From: Amulumruptor sp947039275
GTDB taxonomy: Bacteria; Bacteroidota; Bacteroidia; Bacteroidales; Muribaculaceae
DNA: 48,149 nucleotides
Direction: 5' to 3'
Assembly (NCBI GenBank): GCA_947039275.1
Contig: CAMQYL010000023.1
Span: 1 to 48,149, forward strand
Made by a program: the position numbers and the translations under genes
In this document: positions 8,927 through 17,935 of the stretch, one piece after another
How positions within the stretch are numbered: the first letter of the stretch is position 1
Layout: each line of letters starts with the position of its first letter
The notes under the pieces: model-generated
Seen by the model: the letters and a program-made list of their open reading frames with translations, nothing else
What the model was told of the DNA's origin: nothing
The model's database searches: none

Positions 8927-10018
8927 ATGAAAATACCGCATACACTACTCGGCTCTATCTCTGCTGCCATCCTGCTAACATTCACCGCATCCTGCTCCAA
9001 GTCCAACCAATGGAACCTTTCAGGCAATGTGAAGGACGCTCCGGAAAATACCACACTGATAGTAGAAGCCAGTCAAAACGGCCGCTGGTATCCTCTTGAC
9101 ACCATCATGACAGATGCCAACGGTGATTTCAAAGTTGACAGCGAAGCAGCCGCCCATCCGGGCATATACCGTCTGCGCATGGCTGACAAGGTCATCTACT
9201 TCCCTATCGACAGTATCGATGCAATATCCATCAACACCACGATGGATGCGTTTGACTCGGATTTCCATCTGAGCGGCACACCCGAGGCTGAAATGATGGA
9301 GGCTGTAGACAAGCGTCTGATGGATGCCGCATCAAAAAGCTCAGCACAAGCGGTCGTCTCTGACAGTCTGCTCAAACGAGAATTAGGACGCAAGCTGCTC
9401 GCCAACCCTTCAGGCATAGTAGCTTATTACATAATCAACAAGCAGATAGACGGTCGGCAGCTTTTCAACCCATCCGACAAATTTGACAACCGTATCATCG
9501 GAGCCGTGGCAAACGCCTATGCCGACTCACGCCCCAATGACCCCCGCACAGAATATCTCCGCAAACTCTACATCAGTGGTCGGCCTGCTGCCATCCGCAA
9601 CATTGAAGCTGCCGAAGTGCCCATGTTTGACATACGCCTCTTCGACCGTAAAGGTCAGGAGCAGAGTCTGACCGAGACTGCCAAATCCCATAAAGTGGTA
9701 GTGCTCAACTTCACGACCTACAGCGCTCCCGAATCCACCCCCTTCAACAACGAGCTTCACAAAATCTGGAAGCAGCACGGAAGTCAGAACCTCGCCATCT
9801 ATCAGGTATCCGTAAGCGATGAAGAACCATTCTGGCGCAGTGCCGCCTCTAACCTCCCATGGATTTCAGTGTACCAGAGCGCGACCGCCGATGCTACTCC
9901 CATCCTGAATTATAATGTAGCCGTCCTCCCTACCACCTACATTATCGCCAACGGCGAAATAAAAGAGCGATTAGAGGACATCACCCGTCTCAACACCGCC
10001 GTCAGCAAATACCTCTGA
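8927..10018 (+). CDS. Thioredoxin-fold lipoprotein lacking the CXXC motif (DUF4369-like)
   Basis: This 363-residue lipoprotein has a lipobox ending at Cys23 (TFTASC). The N-terminal half (NLSGNVKDAPENTTLIVEA) resembles the DUF4369 beta domain found in front of many Bacteroidetes TlpA-type thiol oxidoreductases. The C-terminal half has the thioredoxin-like pattern VVVLNFTTYSAPESTPF, a middle helix, and the cis-proline strand VLPTTYIIANGEI. Where a redox protein would have WCXXC, this one has TYSAPES, so it cannot do dithiol chemistry. A role in envelope stress, heme or chaperone-like binding is possible but not shown. The related gene at 19723 keeps its CGPC, which makes the loss here clear. 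Confidence 0.8.
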   Translation: MKIPHTLLGSISAAILLTFTASCSKSNQWNLSGNVKDAPENTTLIVEASQNGRWYPLDTIMTDANGDFKVDSEAAAHPGIYRLRMADKVIYFPIDSIDAISINTTMDAFDSDFHLSGTPEAEMMEAVDKRLMDAASKSSAQAVVSDSLLKRELGRKLLANPSGIVAYYIINKQIDGRQLFNPSDKFDNRIIGAVANAYADSRPNDPRTEYLRKLYISGRPAAIRNIEAAEVPMFDIRLFDRKGQEQSLTETAKSHKVVVLNFTTYSAPESTPFNNELHKIWKQHGSQNLAIYQVSVSDEEPFWRSAASNLPWISVYQSATADATPILNYNVAVLPTTYIIANGEIKERLEDITRLNTAVSKYL

Positions 10019-10035
10019 TATAAAATATTAAAGTT

Positions 10036-10065
10036 AAAAGGGACGCGGCATGCCGCGTCCCTTTT
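10036..10065. terminator. 30-bp perfect palindrome, REP-like and terminator-like
   Basis: The sequence is perfectly symmetric around 10050/10051, with centre GACGCGGCATGCCGCGTC flanked by AAAAGG and CCTTTT. The T-run after a GC stem makes it a bidirectional intrinsic terminator, 17 bp after the lipoprotein stop. The same stem recurs, slightly altered, at 51-66 and 100-117. It is therefore also a member of a dispersed family. Confidence 0.8.
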
Positions 10066-10138
10066 TCGATTACTTAAAAATCGTTTTTATAGTTAACGCA
10101 CAAAGTAAATATGCGTTTTGCATGCAGGCGGATATTTT

Positions 10139-10230
10139 GTAGGGACATGCCATGGCATATCCTCATTCTGCGGCAGTCGGAATTTTGTGCGTACATCGGG
10201 CGGACATGCCACGGCATGTCCCTACAATTT
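10139..10230. repeat. Inverted pair of GGACATGCC/GGCATGTCC palindromes (REPIN-like)
   Basis: Copy one (10143-10162, GGACATGCCATGGCATATCC) is preceded by TTTTGTAG. Copy two (10202-10221, GGACATGCCACGGCATGTCC) is followed by CCTACAATTTG. The two are thus inverted relative to each other with the TGTAG/CTACA flank on the outside. Between them lie about 40 bp containing GC-rich segments. The whole gap 10066-10270 has no credible gene. Three more copies of this palindrome are at 43486-43631. Confidence 0.75.
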
Positions 10231-10270
10231 GCACAAAAGCTTACTGCGTCTACTATAAACAACTTCTTAA

Positions 10271-10846
10271 TCAGAGATAATAGTTGAGATGCTTATCATA
10301 GAAAAGCATCCCCTCTCCCACCTTCTTGGCTTCGCTGTCACCTTTGGTTTCGGCAACTATGCTGAGCGCAAATACAAGAGCCGATGACGGACCATTAGCT
10401 GTCACAATATTACCTGAAACCACCACACAGCGAGGCTGGAATATGGCTTGCGGTGCTACGGATTCAAAACCGGGATAACATGTTGCTTCCTTGCCGTCAA
10501 GTAATCCGAGCTCGCCCAGGACTACTGCCGGAGCGGCACAAATGGCTGCTATATGGCCGCCTTCGGCATTATGTTTAAGCAACAGACTACACAGAGGCTT
10601 GAATTCATATAGGTTTGTCGCGCCCGGCATGCCTCCTGGAAGTATCAGCCAGTCACAATCGCTGAAATCAGCATCATCAAATGTCATATCTGCCTTGATT
10701 ATCACACCATGCGCACTCTCCACATCACGTGACGAAGTTACAGAGACTGTCTTCACGTCAATGCCTGCACGGCGAAGCACATCCACAGGGGTCAATGCCT
10801 CAACCTCCTCAAATCCTGGTGCCAAAAATACATAAGAACTTTTCAT
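10271..10846 (-). CDS. DJ-1/PfpI family protein
   Basis: Cytoplasmic protein of 191 residues in the DJ-1/ThiJ/PfpI superfamily. It starts MKSSYVFLAPGFEEVEALTP, whose Glu-rich loop carries the conserved active-site glutamate. The nucleophile elbow is GGHIAAICAAPAVV, with Cys103. Family members act as glyoxalase/deglycase-like stress proteins or amidotransferase-like hydrolases; the exact reaction is not predictable. The reading frame is open upstream to 10918, but I chose the ATG at 10846. It gives the standard DJ-1 N-terminus, and a TAGCTTTG -7 box lies at 10916-10923, which would place the transcript start inside the longer frame. It diverges from apbE. Confidence 0.9.
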   Translation of the reverse strand: MKSSYVFLAPGFEEVEALTPVDVLRRAGIDVKTVSVTSSRDVESAHGVIIKADMTFDDADFSDCDWLILPGGMPGATNLYEFKPLCSLLLKHNAEGGHIAAICAAPAVVLGELGLLDGKEATCYPGFESVAPQAIFQPRCVVVSGNIVTANGPSSALVFALSIVAETKGDSEAKKVGEGMLFYDKHLNYYL

Positions 10847-10915
10847 AATAAGTGAATTTAAACATGCCACAGAAGGGCTGTATGGAAAAATATTGGTAAA
10901 TTGCAATGCTTTAAA

Positions 10916-10923
10916 CAAAGCTA
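10916..10923 (-). promoter_or_regulatory. -7 promoter box for the DJ-1 family gene
   Basis: The minus strand reads TAGCTTTG here (plus CAAAGCTA), 70 bp upstream of the ATG at 10846. It overlaps the first codon of the longer open frame and so argues for the shorter start. Confidence 0.45.
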
Positions 10924-10966
10924 CCCAATTTTACTCTAATAGCCTCGTCTTTTATCTTAATTTTTG

Positions 10967-12004
10967 ATGACATTGGTGCAATTATTGTTAATCCAGTCAA
11001 AAAAGACATCAGCCAGAGCATTTCTGGCTCTCTTAATCGCATCCATCACATTCAGCGCATGCACAAACAGCAGCATATATCGCACCGACGAGGGTGCGAT
11101 ATGGGCTACGCAATACCATATCAAATACAAAGCCCCACGCCAGATGACTGACAGCATACTCGCCACCCTGAGTCGCGTGGAGATGTCGGTGTCAGTGTTC
11201 AATGACAGTTCACTGGTATCACGCCTCAACCGCAATGAACCGGCTGTTGCCGACAGCATACTCGCCACGGTATTCGAAGGGTCTAAGACAGTCAACCGTC
11301 TCAGTCACGGAGCTTTTGACCCCACTCTCGGTCCGCTGATAGAACTGTGGGGATTCGGACGTAACCGCCAGATCTCGATGACTCCCGCTGACAGCCTCGT
11401 CACGAAGACGATGGAATATGTGGGCATTGCAGACTGCACCATAGACACCAAGCATGAGATTAAGAAGAAGCACCCTCTGACGCAATTCAATTTCTCGGCA
11501 ATCGCCAAAGGTCTGGCATGTGACGAAGTGGGCAGGATGATGCAGCGCAACGGCATCACCGACTACATGGTAGAGATAGGAGGCGAAGTTAATCTCCACG
11601 GATTCAATGAACGGAGGGAGAAATGGAGACTGAGCGTGGATGCACCGATAACTGATGAAGCAGAGCCGGCAGCCCATCATCGTCTGACCATAATCGATGT
11701 GACCGACTGCGGAGTGGCTACAAGCGGCAACTACCGCAACTATCACCATGTGTCAGGACATGCCGTAGGCCATACAATCAGTCCTATGACAGGCTACCCT
11801 GTTGACAACGGCTGCCTCTCCGCTACTGTCATTGCCCCCGACTGCATGATGGCTGATGCTCTCGCCACATCATGCATGGCCATGAACCCTGACAGTGCGA
11901 TGACAATGATAGAGAGCCTCCCTGACACAGAAGTCCTGATGGTCTTGGCTGGCACACCTTATAAGACTGTTACGTCAAAAGGTTTTCCAAAACTCCACAA
12001 CTGA
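10967..12004 (+). CDS. apbE: FAD:protein FMN transferase (lipoprotein)
   Basis: ApbE transfers FMN from FAD to threonine in target flavoproteins such as the NQR and RNF complexes outside the cytoplasm. The 345-residue protein has a lipobox ending at Cys32 (ASITFSAC). It then shows family motifs in order: GPLIELWGFG, FNFSAIAKGLACDEV, YMVEIGGEVNLHG, VATSGNYRNY, HTISPMTGYPVDN and MMADALATSCMAM, the last carrying the metal-binding Asp and Thr. The start is uncertain. A TTG precedes the ATG directly, and a start slightly downstream would still keep the signal peptide. It is the first gene of a tightly spaced plus-strand run. Confidence 0.95.
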   Translation: MTLVQLLLIQSKKTSARAFLALLIASITFSACTNSSIYRTDEGAIWATQYHIKYKAPRQMTDSILATLSRVEMSVSVFNDSSLVSRLNRNEPAVADSILATVFEGSKTVNRLSHGAFDPTLGPLIELWGFGRNRQISMTPADSLVTKTMEYVGIADCTIDTKHEIKKKHPLTQFNFSAIAKGLACDEVGRMMQRNGITDYMVEIGGEVNLHGFNERREKWRLSVDAPITDEAEPAAHHRLTIIDVTDCGVATSGNYRNYHHVSGHAVGHTISPMTGYPVDNGCLSATVIAPDCMMADALATSCMAMNPDSAMTMIESLPDTEVLMVLAGTPYKTVTSKGFPKLHN

Positions 12005-12010
12005 ATCTCT

Positions 12011-12940
12011 ATGACGCAATCCGATGCATACACTCCCACTTTGAGCATCGTTGTGCCTGTCTACAACAGGCTCGACCTCATCATGGATACACTTCATAGC
12101 ATCGCCTCTCAGAAGGAAGAAAACTTTGACCTGATAGTAGTCGACAATGGCTCAACTGACGGCAGTTACGACCTGCTCCAACGCGAACTGCCCCAACTTG
12201 CCCACGATAATATGAGGACCCGGTTACTGTGCCAGCCTAAACCGGGCGCAGCTTGCGCCCGAAATATGGGACTACAGGCTGCAGAGACCGACTGGACTCT
12301 GTTTTTTGACAGCGACGACCTTATGATGCCGGGACACATACACCGACTGATGGATGCAGCACGAAGCAACAAAGCTGCCGATGTCATTGGTGCTCCTGTA
12401 TTATCGCATGACGGAAACAGACCTCTGAAAGTCTTGCCTTTCGAACCGACGCTTCCGCCACATCTGATGCATAGCCGATGGTCCACACAGAGGTATATGG
12501 CACGCACATCGCTGTTCAGACATGTCGGCGGATGGAACGAAAGGCTTCCCGGCTGGGATGACTTCGAATTGGGAGTAAGGTTGCTGTTGCAAAAGCCTGA
12601 AGTTGTGACCATCAAAGGTCAACCGCTCGTGAAGCAGCTCCAGCATACCGCCTCCATCACCGGCCCGGATTTCAGCCACAGTCCGCTCAAATGGGAAGTG
12701 GCGTTAGACGAGATAGCCCGGCTGCTTGACGGGCGCGATGAGATGAAATATGTGGCGGCACGCAATGTCATTCTGGCTGCAATTTACAGTCGCGAAGGAC
12801 ATCCAGAACTTGCAGCCCCACGTTATCGCTTAGGTTTGGAGCAAAGCACCCGCAGCCAACGCCCGATCATCAGGCTTATCTATCACACTGTACGTCTGGC
12901 AGGGCACGGAGGATCTTTTATTGCTTTACGAACATTATAA
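12011..12940 (+). CDS. Family 2 glycosyltransferase
   Basis: This is a 309-residue GT-A fold glycosyltransferase. The N-terminus has the classic nucleotide-sugar-binding pattern LSIVVPVYNRLDLIMDTLHS and VVDNGSTDGS. The metal-binding DXD-type motif is in LFFDSDDLMMPGH, near residue 100. A later GWNERLPGWDDFELGVRL segment corresponds to the acceptor-site ED motif of GT2 enzymes. There is no membrane segment, so it acts in the cytoplasm or at the membrane surface, probably in glycan or lipopolysaccharide synthesis. The gene starts 6 bp after apbE and ends just before ispD. Donor and acceptor are unknown. Confidence 0.92.
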   Translation: MTQSDAYTPTLSIVVPVYNRLDLIMDTLHSIASQKEENFDLIVVDNGSTDGSYDLLQRELPQLAHDNMRTRLLCQPKPGAACARNMGLQAAETDWTLFFDSDDLMMPGHIHRLMDAARSNKAADVIGAPVLSHDGNRPLKVLPFEPTLPPHLMHSRWSTQRYMARTSLFRHVGGWNERLPGWDDFELGVRLLLQKPEVVTIKGQPLVKQLQHTASITGPDFSHSPLKWEVALDEIARLLDGRDEMKYVAARNVILAAIYSREGHPELAAPRYRLGLEQSTRSQRPIIRLIYHTVRLAGHGGSFIALRTL

Positions 12941-12947
12941 CAGACAT

Positions 12948-13667
12948 ATGACTGATTACTCAGATGTAACACTTATCGTAGTAGCCGCAGGCACAGGCTC
13001 GCGATTCGGAGCTGACAAACCCAAGCAGTATCTCTCTATGCACACTCCTGAGGGAGAGATGCCTGTCATCATAGCTACCCTACGGCAATTTGCCGACATG
13101 CTGCCAGGCGCACAGATATTGGCTGTGGTCAGCGAGATGTGGGAATCACACATGTACTCGTTGCTTGACCGGTATGGGCTGTCAACACGCGTTTCCATCG
13201 TACTCGGCGGGGCATCGCGCACCGAGAGCGTAAGCAATGCGCTTGATGCTGTCCGCAAAGGATGCAGATATATCGGTGTGCATGATGGCGTGCGCCCTAT
13301 TGTGACTCCAACGGTAGCTCTTGAGGCGATAGAAGCTGTCAGAACCGGCGCAGAGGGTGCCATCCCTGCCATAGACGTCACCGATTCTCTCAGGCGGATT
13401 CAAGCAGACGGTCAGTCGTTGCCAGTGGACCGCAGTCTCTACCGCGCCGTGCAGACCCCACAATTTTTCCCTGCCCGATTGCTGACCGAATCCTACCGCA
13501 AACGTGACACAGAAGGCATATTTACTGATGATGCTTCAGTGCTCGCCGCCGCCGGGCACACCGACATCCGACTCACTCAAGGCTCTCCTTACAACATCAA
13601 GATAACCCATCCCCTTGACATCAAGATAGCGGAAATCTACCTCAGTCAATCCACGCAGTCAAAGTGA
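12948..13667 (+). CDS. ispD: 2-C-methyl-D-erythritol 4-phosphate cytidylyltransferase
   Basis: Third enzyme of the non-mevalonate isoprenoid pathway: it joins CTP to methylerythritol phosphate. The 239-residue protein begins with the CTP-binding loop VVAAGTGSRFGADKPKQYL, a variant of the usual AAGxGxRxG...KQ pattern. GGASRTESVSNAL, VHDGVRPIV (catalytic region), AVQTPQFF and FTDDASVL follow in family order. The frame is open from 12921, but the ATG at 12948 gives the normal N-terminus and avoids overlap with the glycosyltransferase. Its stop codon overlaps the GTG start of recG, so translation of the two is coupled. Confidence 0.97.
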   Translation: MTDYSDVTLIVVAAGTGSRFGADKPKQYLSMHTPEGEMPVIIATLRQFADMLPGAQILAVVSEMWESHMYSLLDRYGLSTRVSIVLGGASRTESVSNALDAVRKGCRYIGVHDGVRPIVTPTVALEAIEAVRTGAEGAIPAIDVTDSLRRIQADGQSLPVDRSLYRAVQTPQFFPARLLTESYRKRDTEGIFTDDASVLAAAGHTDIRLTQGSPYNIKITHPLDIKIAEIYLSQSTQSK

Positions 13668-15748
13668 ACAACCTATCACAGCGCGACATAAAGTTTCTCA
13701 AAGGCGTAGGGCCAAAACGTGCCGAACTTCTCCAAAAAGAACTCGGCATAACAACGTTCTACGACCTGTTGACCCACTACCCTACCCACTACCTTGACCG
13801 CACCAAGGTGTACCGCATACGCGAGCTGACCGAAGATATGTCGATGGTACAGATCAGAGGCAGATTCGTGACTTTTACGCTACGTGGCGAGGGTGCGAAA
13901 GCCAGACTCGTGGGACTTTTTTCTGACGGACATTCCACTATGGAGGTGGTGTGGTTTCGACAGATCCGAAAGCTCAAGGACGCATACCAGACTGCCACGG
14001 AATATATACTCTTCGGCAAGCCGACATACTACAACGGCATCGCCCAGATGGTACACCCCGAAGTTGACTCACCGTCAAGCCTCGCCGCAGTCAGCGGACT
14101 GCGCGGTGTGTATCCGCTGACAGAGAAGCTCCGCAACGGAGGTTTCTCATCTCGCACATTCCACTCGCTGGCGATGAACGTGCTTGCCACGACACCGACC
14201 ATCTATGATCCGATGCCAGCTGATATCGTCACGCGCCTCGGGCTCATGCCTCTGCGCGAAGCATTGACCGCCATACACAACCCACGCTCCCATCAGGAAG
14301 CGGCGCGGGCACGTGAACGGCTTAAATTTGACGAACTGTTTTATCTACAGCTTGACATACTCCGCTACGCCAAAGGGCGGAAGCAGTCAATCGGAGGCTA
14401 CAGGTTCTCGCGCATCGGCGATTATTTCAACCGCTTCTACTTCGAACAGCTGCCATTCGAACTGACTGGGGCGCAGAAACGCGTCATCAAAGAAATCCGC
14501 GCCGACATGGGCTCCGGGAAGCAGATGAATCGTCTGCTGCAAGGAGATGTGGGCAGCGGAAAAACCCTCGTAGCCCTTCTCTGCATGCTGATAGCACTTG
14601 ACAACGGCATGCAGGCATGCCTGATGGCACCGACCGAAATCCTCGCCACACAGCATTTCGAGACCCTCCGCTCGCTGACCGCTCCGCTCGGCATCAGCGT
14701 AGCATTGCTGACCGGCTCTACCCCCACGGCTCGTCGCCGTGAGATACATGCCGGTCTGATGGACGGCTCCATACACATACTTGTCGGCACACATGCCGTG
14801 CTCGAAGACCCGGTGGAATTTGCCCGGTTGGGATTTGCCGTCATCGACGAGCAGCACCGCTTCGGTGTAGCCCAGCGTGCCCGTCTTTGGGGCAAAAGCC
14901 ATGTGCCTCCCCACGTATTGGTAATGACCGCAACCCCCATACCTCGCACATTGGCAATGACCGTCTACGGCGACCTTGATGTCAGTGTCATTGATGAACT
15001 CCCCCCGGGAAGAAAACCCGTAGTCACCCTGCTGCGCTATGACGAAAACCGCGAGCAGGTCTACCGCGCCATAGGATCGCAGCTCAACCAGGGACGACAG
15101 GTCTACATAGTGCATCCGCTGATCAAGGAAAACGACAAACTCGCGTTAAAAAGCCTCGAAGAGGGCTATGAGACCATCTGCAACGTATTTCCCCACCGCA
15201 AAGTGGCATTTGTCCACGGGCAGATGAAGCCTGCCGAAAAAGATTACCAGATGCAACTCTTCGCATCAGGCGATGCCGACATACTCGTGGCAACCACTGT
15301 CATAGAGGTAGGAGTCAATGTGCCCAACGCATCAGTGATGGTAATCGAGAACGCCGAACGCTTCGGACTCTCCCAGCTTCACCAGCTGCGAGGCAGAGTG
15401 GGTCGTGGTGCCGACCAAAGCTACTGCATCCTGATGAGCAAGCGCACCATCGGGCGTGACACACGCAAACGGCTTGAAATAATGACATCAACCTCCGACG
15501 GTTTCCTCATAGCCGAAGCCGACATGAAACTGCGCGGTCCCGGTGACATCGAAGGCACCATGCAGAGCGGACTCGCCTTTGACCTCAAGATAGCCTCACT
15601 GGCAGCCGACGGTCAGATAATGACCCTCGCCCGCCGCGAAGCCGAAACGATCTTAGACAGCGACCCCGTCCTCGCCAACTATCCCTCCCTCTCAGCCCGT
15701 CTCAAATCCCTCTTCGCCCGTACCCTCGACTGGTCCCGCATCTCCTGA
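13664..15748 (+). CDS. recG: ATP-dependent DNA helicase RecG
   Basis: RecG (694 residues) remodels stalled replication forks and branch-migrates Holliday junctions. The N-terminal helix-hairpin-like segment (FLKGVGPKRAELLQKELGI) is followed by the OB-fold wedge domain. The helicase core has Walker A GDVGSGKT near residues 294-301 and the RecG-type Walker B DEQH (VIDEQHRFGV). VMTATPIPRTLAMT and the motif VI region LHQLRGRVGRG follow. The start is GTG at 13664, overlapping the ispD stop by 4 bp. Length is typical. The C-terminal wedge-associated motif GPGDIEGTMQSG is intact. Confidence 0.98.
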   Translation: MNNLSQRDIKFLKGVGPKRAELLQKELGITTFYDLLTHYPTHYLDRTKVYRIRELTEDMSMVQIRGRFVTFTLRGEGAKARLVGLFSDGHSTMEVVWFRQIRKLKDAYQTATEYILFGKPTYYNGIAQMVHPEVDSPSSLAAVSGLRGVYPLTEKLRNGGFSSRTFHSLAMNVLATTPTIYDPMPADIVTRLGLMPLREALTAIHNPRSHQEAARARERLKFDELFYLQLDILRYAKGRKQSIGGYRFSRIGDYFNRFYFEQLPFELTGAQKRVIKEIRADMGSGKQMNRLLQGDVGSGKTLVALLCMLIALDNGMQACLMAPTEILATQHFETLRSLTAPLGISVALLTGSTPTARRREIHAGLMDGSIHILVGTHAVLEDPVEFARLGFAVIDEQHRFGVAQRARLWGKSHVPPHVLVMTATPIPRTLAMTVYGDLDVSVIDELPPGRKPVVTLLRYDENREQVYRAIGSQLNQGRQVYIVHPLIKENDKLALKSLEEGYETICNVFPHRKVAFVHGQMKPAEKDYQMQLFASGDADILVATTVIEVGVNVPNASVMVIENAERFGLSQLHQLRGRVGRGADQSYCILMSKRTIGRDTRKRLEIMTSTSDGFLIAEADMKLRGPGDIEGTMQSGLAFDLKIASLAADGQIMTLARREAETILDSDPVLANYPSLSARLKSLFARTLDWSRIS

Positions 15749-15770
15749 CCGTATATTGTGAATTTTTGCG

Positions 15771-15778
15771 TATATTTG
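15771..15778 (+). promoter_or_regulatory. -7 promoter box for the prolyl oligopeptidase gene
   Basis: TATATTTG lies 28 bp upstream of the ATG at 15806, inside the longer open frame that begins at 15758. This supports the downstream ATG as the real start. Confidence 0.45.
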
Positions 15779-15805
15779 TGGGATAATATACCAACCGTCA
15801 TCACT

Positions 15806-17932
15806 ATGAAGCATATAACGACTGCATTGTCAATCAGCATTCTGACATCAATGAGCATTTCAGCAGCTAACCACCTGACATATCCCGAGGCTCCTAAGGA
15901 TGCCACGGTCGACGAATATTTCGGCACTAAAGTCGCTGACCCCTATCGTCCGCTTGAAAACGACACTGCTGCGGCTACAGTGGCTTGGGTCGAGGCTGAA
16001 AACCGCGTCACAAACGACTATCTGTCTAAAATCCCTTTCCGCGAGGATATACGCAAACGCCTTACCGACCTTGCCAACTACAAAAAGATCGGCACTCCCT
16101 GGCTCGGATATGACAACAAGTATTATTACAGTGCCAACGACGGTCTGCAGAACCAGTCGGTCATCTACCGCAAAGCCACTCTGGACTCTCCGGCTGAGAT
16201 TTTCTTAGACCCCAACAAACTTAGCGACGATGGCACTGTGGCTCTGACAGGTCTCTCAATGAGCCCCGACGGCAAATACATGGCATATACCATCTCACGC
16301 AGCGGCAGCGACTGGACCGAAATCTACGTGATGGATACCGCCACAGGCAAGCTGCTTGACGACCACATCACGTGGGCAAAGTTCACCGGTGCAACATGGT
16401 ATGGCGACGGCTTCTACTACAGCGCATACGACCAGCCTGTAGCCGGCAAGGAGTTCAGCAACTCCAATGAAAACCATCGCATCTACTACCACAAACTCGG
16501 TACTCCGCAGAGCGAGGACACGCTCTTCTACAGCGACCCGGAGCATCCGCTACATTTCCACAGCGTAGGCATGCCCGAAGAGAGCGATTACATCATCCTC
16601 TCTACTGGAGGTGAAGGCATCGGCAATGCAGTGGCAGTGCGCAATCTCAAGGAAAAAGACTCCCAGTGGATAGTGCTCGAGCCTACCCAGGACTATAACA
16701 TCGGCGTGGTGGACGTACGTGATGGCAAAGCAATACTCTTATCCTTTGCCGACGCTCCCAAGGGACGCATCATGGTGGCAGATCTCGCCAATCCGACTCG
16801 TGAAAACTGGAAGGTGCTCGTTCCCGAACAGGACGGCGTGCTGACCAGCATAGCCGAAGTTGGCAAAGACCATTATATCATTGAATACGAGAAGGATGCA
16901 TCAACCCACCTCTACCTCTATACCCGCGACGGCAAGATGATTCGTGAGATCAAGCTACCCTCCATCGGCAGCGCAGGTGTCAGCACCGACCGCCGCAACG
17001 AAGATGTGTTCCTGTCGTTCACCTCGTTTATCCAGCCGGCAGCCTCATATCGCTATGACATACACACCGACAAGCTCACACCCTTCATCACGCCCAAGGT
17101 CAACGGCTTCAACCCCGATGACTACGTGACCGAACAGGTATTTTACACCAGTGCCGACGGCACACGTGTGCCAATGTCACTCACTTATAAAAAAGGTCTC
17201 AAACGCGATGGCAAAAATCCCGTATATCTCTACGGTTACGGCGGTTTCAACGTATCTCTGACCCCGAGTTTCAGCCCCTACCGTCTGCTATGGCTTGAAA
17301 ACGGAGGCATTTACGCCGAGGCAAACCTCCGTGGCGGAGCTGAATACGGCGAAGAGTGGCATGAAGCAGGCACCAAGCAGAAGAAGCTCAACGTATTCAA
17401 CGACTTCATCTCGGCTGCCGAATACATGATCAAGGAGGGATGGACCAACCCCGACCTGCTCGTATGCGAGGGGGGCAGCAACGGCGGTCTGCTCGTAGGC
17501 GCCACCATCAATATGCGCCCCGACCTGTTCCGCGTGGCGATACCGCGAGTAGGCGTGATGGACATGATGCGCTATCACCTCTTCACTATCGGCTGGAACT
17601 GGGCTTCAGACTACGGCACGAGTGCCGACTCGCCCGAAATGGCTGCCTACCTCTTAGGCTACTCACCGCTCCACAACATCAAGAACGACGGCACCCGCTA
17701 CCCCTCCATCCTCGTCACCACTGCCGACCATGATGACCGCGTAGTGCCAGCCCACTCATTTAAATATGCCGCCACTCTCCAGGCATCAGATACCGGCGAC
17801 AACCCCAAGCTCATCCGCATCGACAGCAAGGCAGGCCATGGTGCCGGCAAACCGATAAGCAAGGTAATCGACGAGTACACCGACATATACTCATTTATAT
17901 TTGAGAACCTCGGTGTCACGCCCAAGAAATAA
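15806..17932 (+). CDS. Secreted prolyl oligopeptidase (S9A family)
   Basis: Serine peptidase of 708 residues that cuts short peptides after proline. A signal peptide (MKHITTALSISILTSMSISA) sends it to the periplasm. The N-terminal beta-propeller starts at YPEAPKDATVDEYFGTKVAD PYRPLEND-like sequence, the standard S9A opening. The C-terminal alpha/beta hydrolase has the nucleophile motif GGSNGG (Ser558), the Asp region TTADHDDRVVP and the catalytic His in KAGHGAG. Length matches the family. A longer frame is open from 15758, but the signal peptide and the TATATTTG box at 15771 support the ATG at 15806. The following lipoprotein gene starts 3 bp after its stop. Confidence 0.96.
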   Translation: MKHITTALSISILTSMSISAANHLTYPEAPKDATVDEYFGTKVADPYRPLENDTAAATVAWVEAENRVTNDYLSKIPFREDIRKRLTDLANYKKIGTPWLGYDNKYYYSANDGLQNQSVIYRKATLDSPAEIFLDPNKLSDDGTVALTGLSMSPDGKYMAYTISRSGSDWTEIYVMDTATGKLLDDHITWAKFTGATWYGDGFYYSAYDQPVAGKEFSNSNENHRIYYHKLGTPQSEDTLFYSDPEHPLHFHSVGMPEESDYIILSTGGEGIGNAVAVRNLKEKDSQWIVLEPTQDYNIGVVDVRDGKAILLSFADAPKGRIMVADLANPTRENWKVLVPEQDGVLTSIAEVGKDHYIIEYEKDASTHLYLYTRDGKMIREIKLPSIGSAGVSTDRRNEDVFLSFTSFIQPAASYRYDIHTDKLTPFITPKVNGFNPDDYVTEQVFYTSADGTRVPMSLTYKKGLKRDGKNPVYLYGYGGFNVSLTPSFSPYRLLWLENGGIYAEANLRGGAEYGEEWHEAGTKQKKLNVFNDFISAAEYMIKEGWTNPDLLVCEGGSNGGLLVGATINMRPDLFRVAIPRVGVMDMMRYHLFTIGWNWASDYGTSADSPEMAAYLLGYSPLHNIKNDGTRYPSILVTTADHDDRVVPAHSFKYAATLQASDTGDNPKLIRIDSKAGHGAGKPISKVIDEYTDIYSFIFENLGVTPKK

Positions 17933-17935
17933 CCG

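Noticed and set aside
10074..10262. 62-residue minus-strand ORF in the palindrome gap
   Set aside because: It runs straight through the two palindromes, which explain its open frame; no protein-like pattern is seen.
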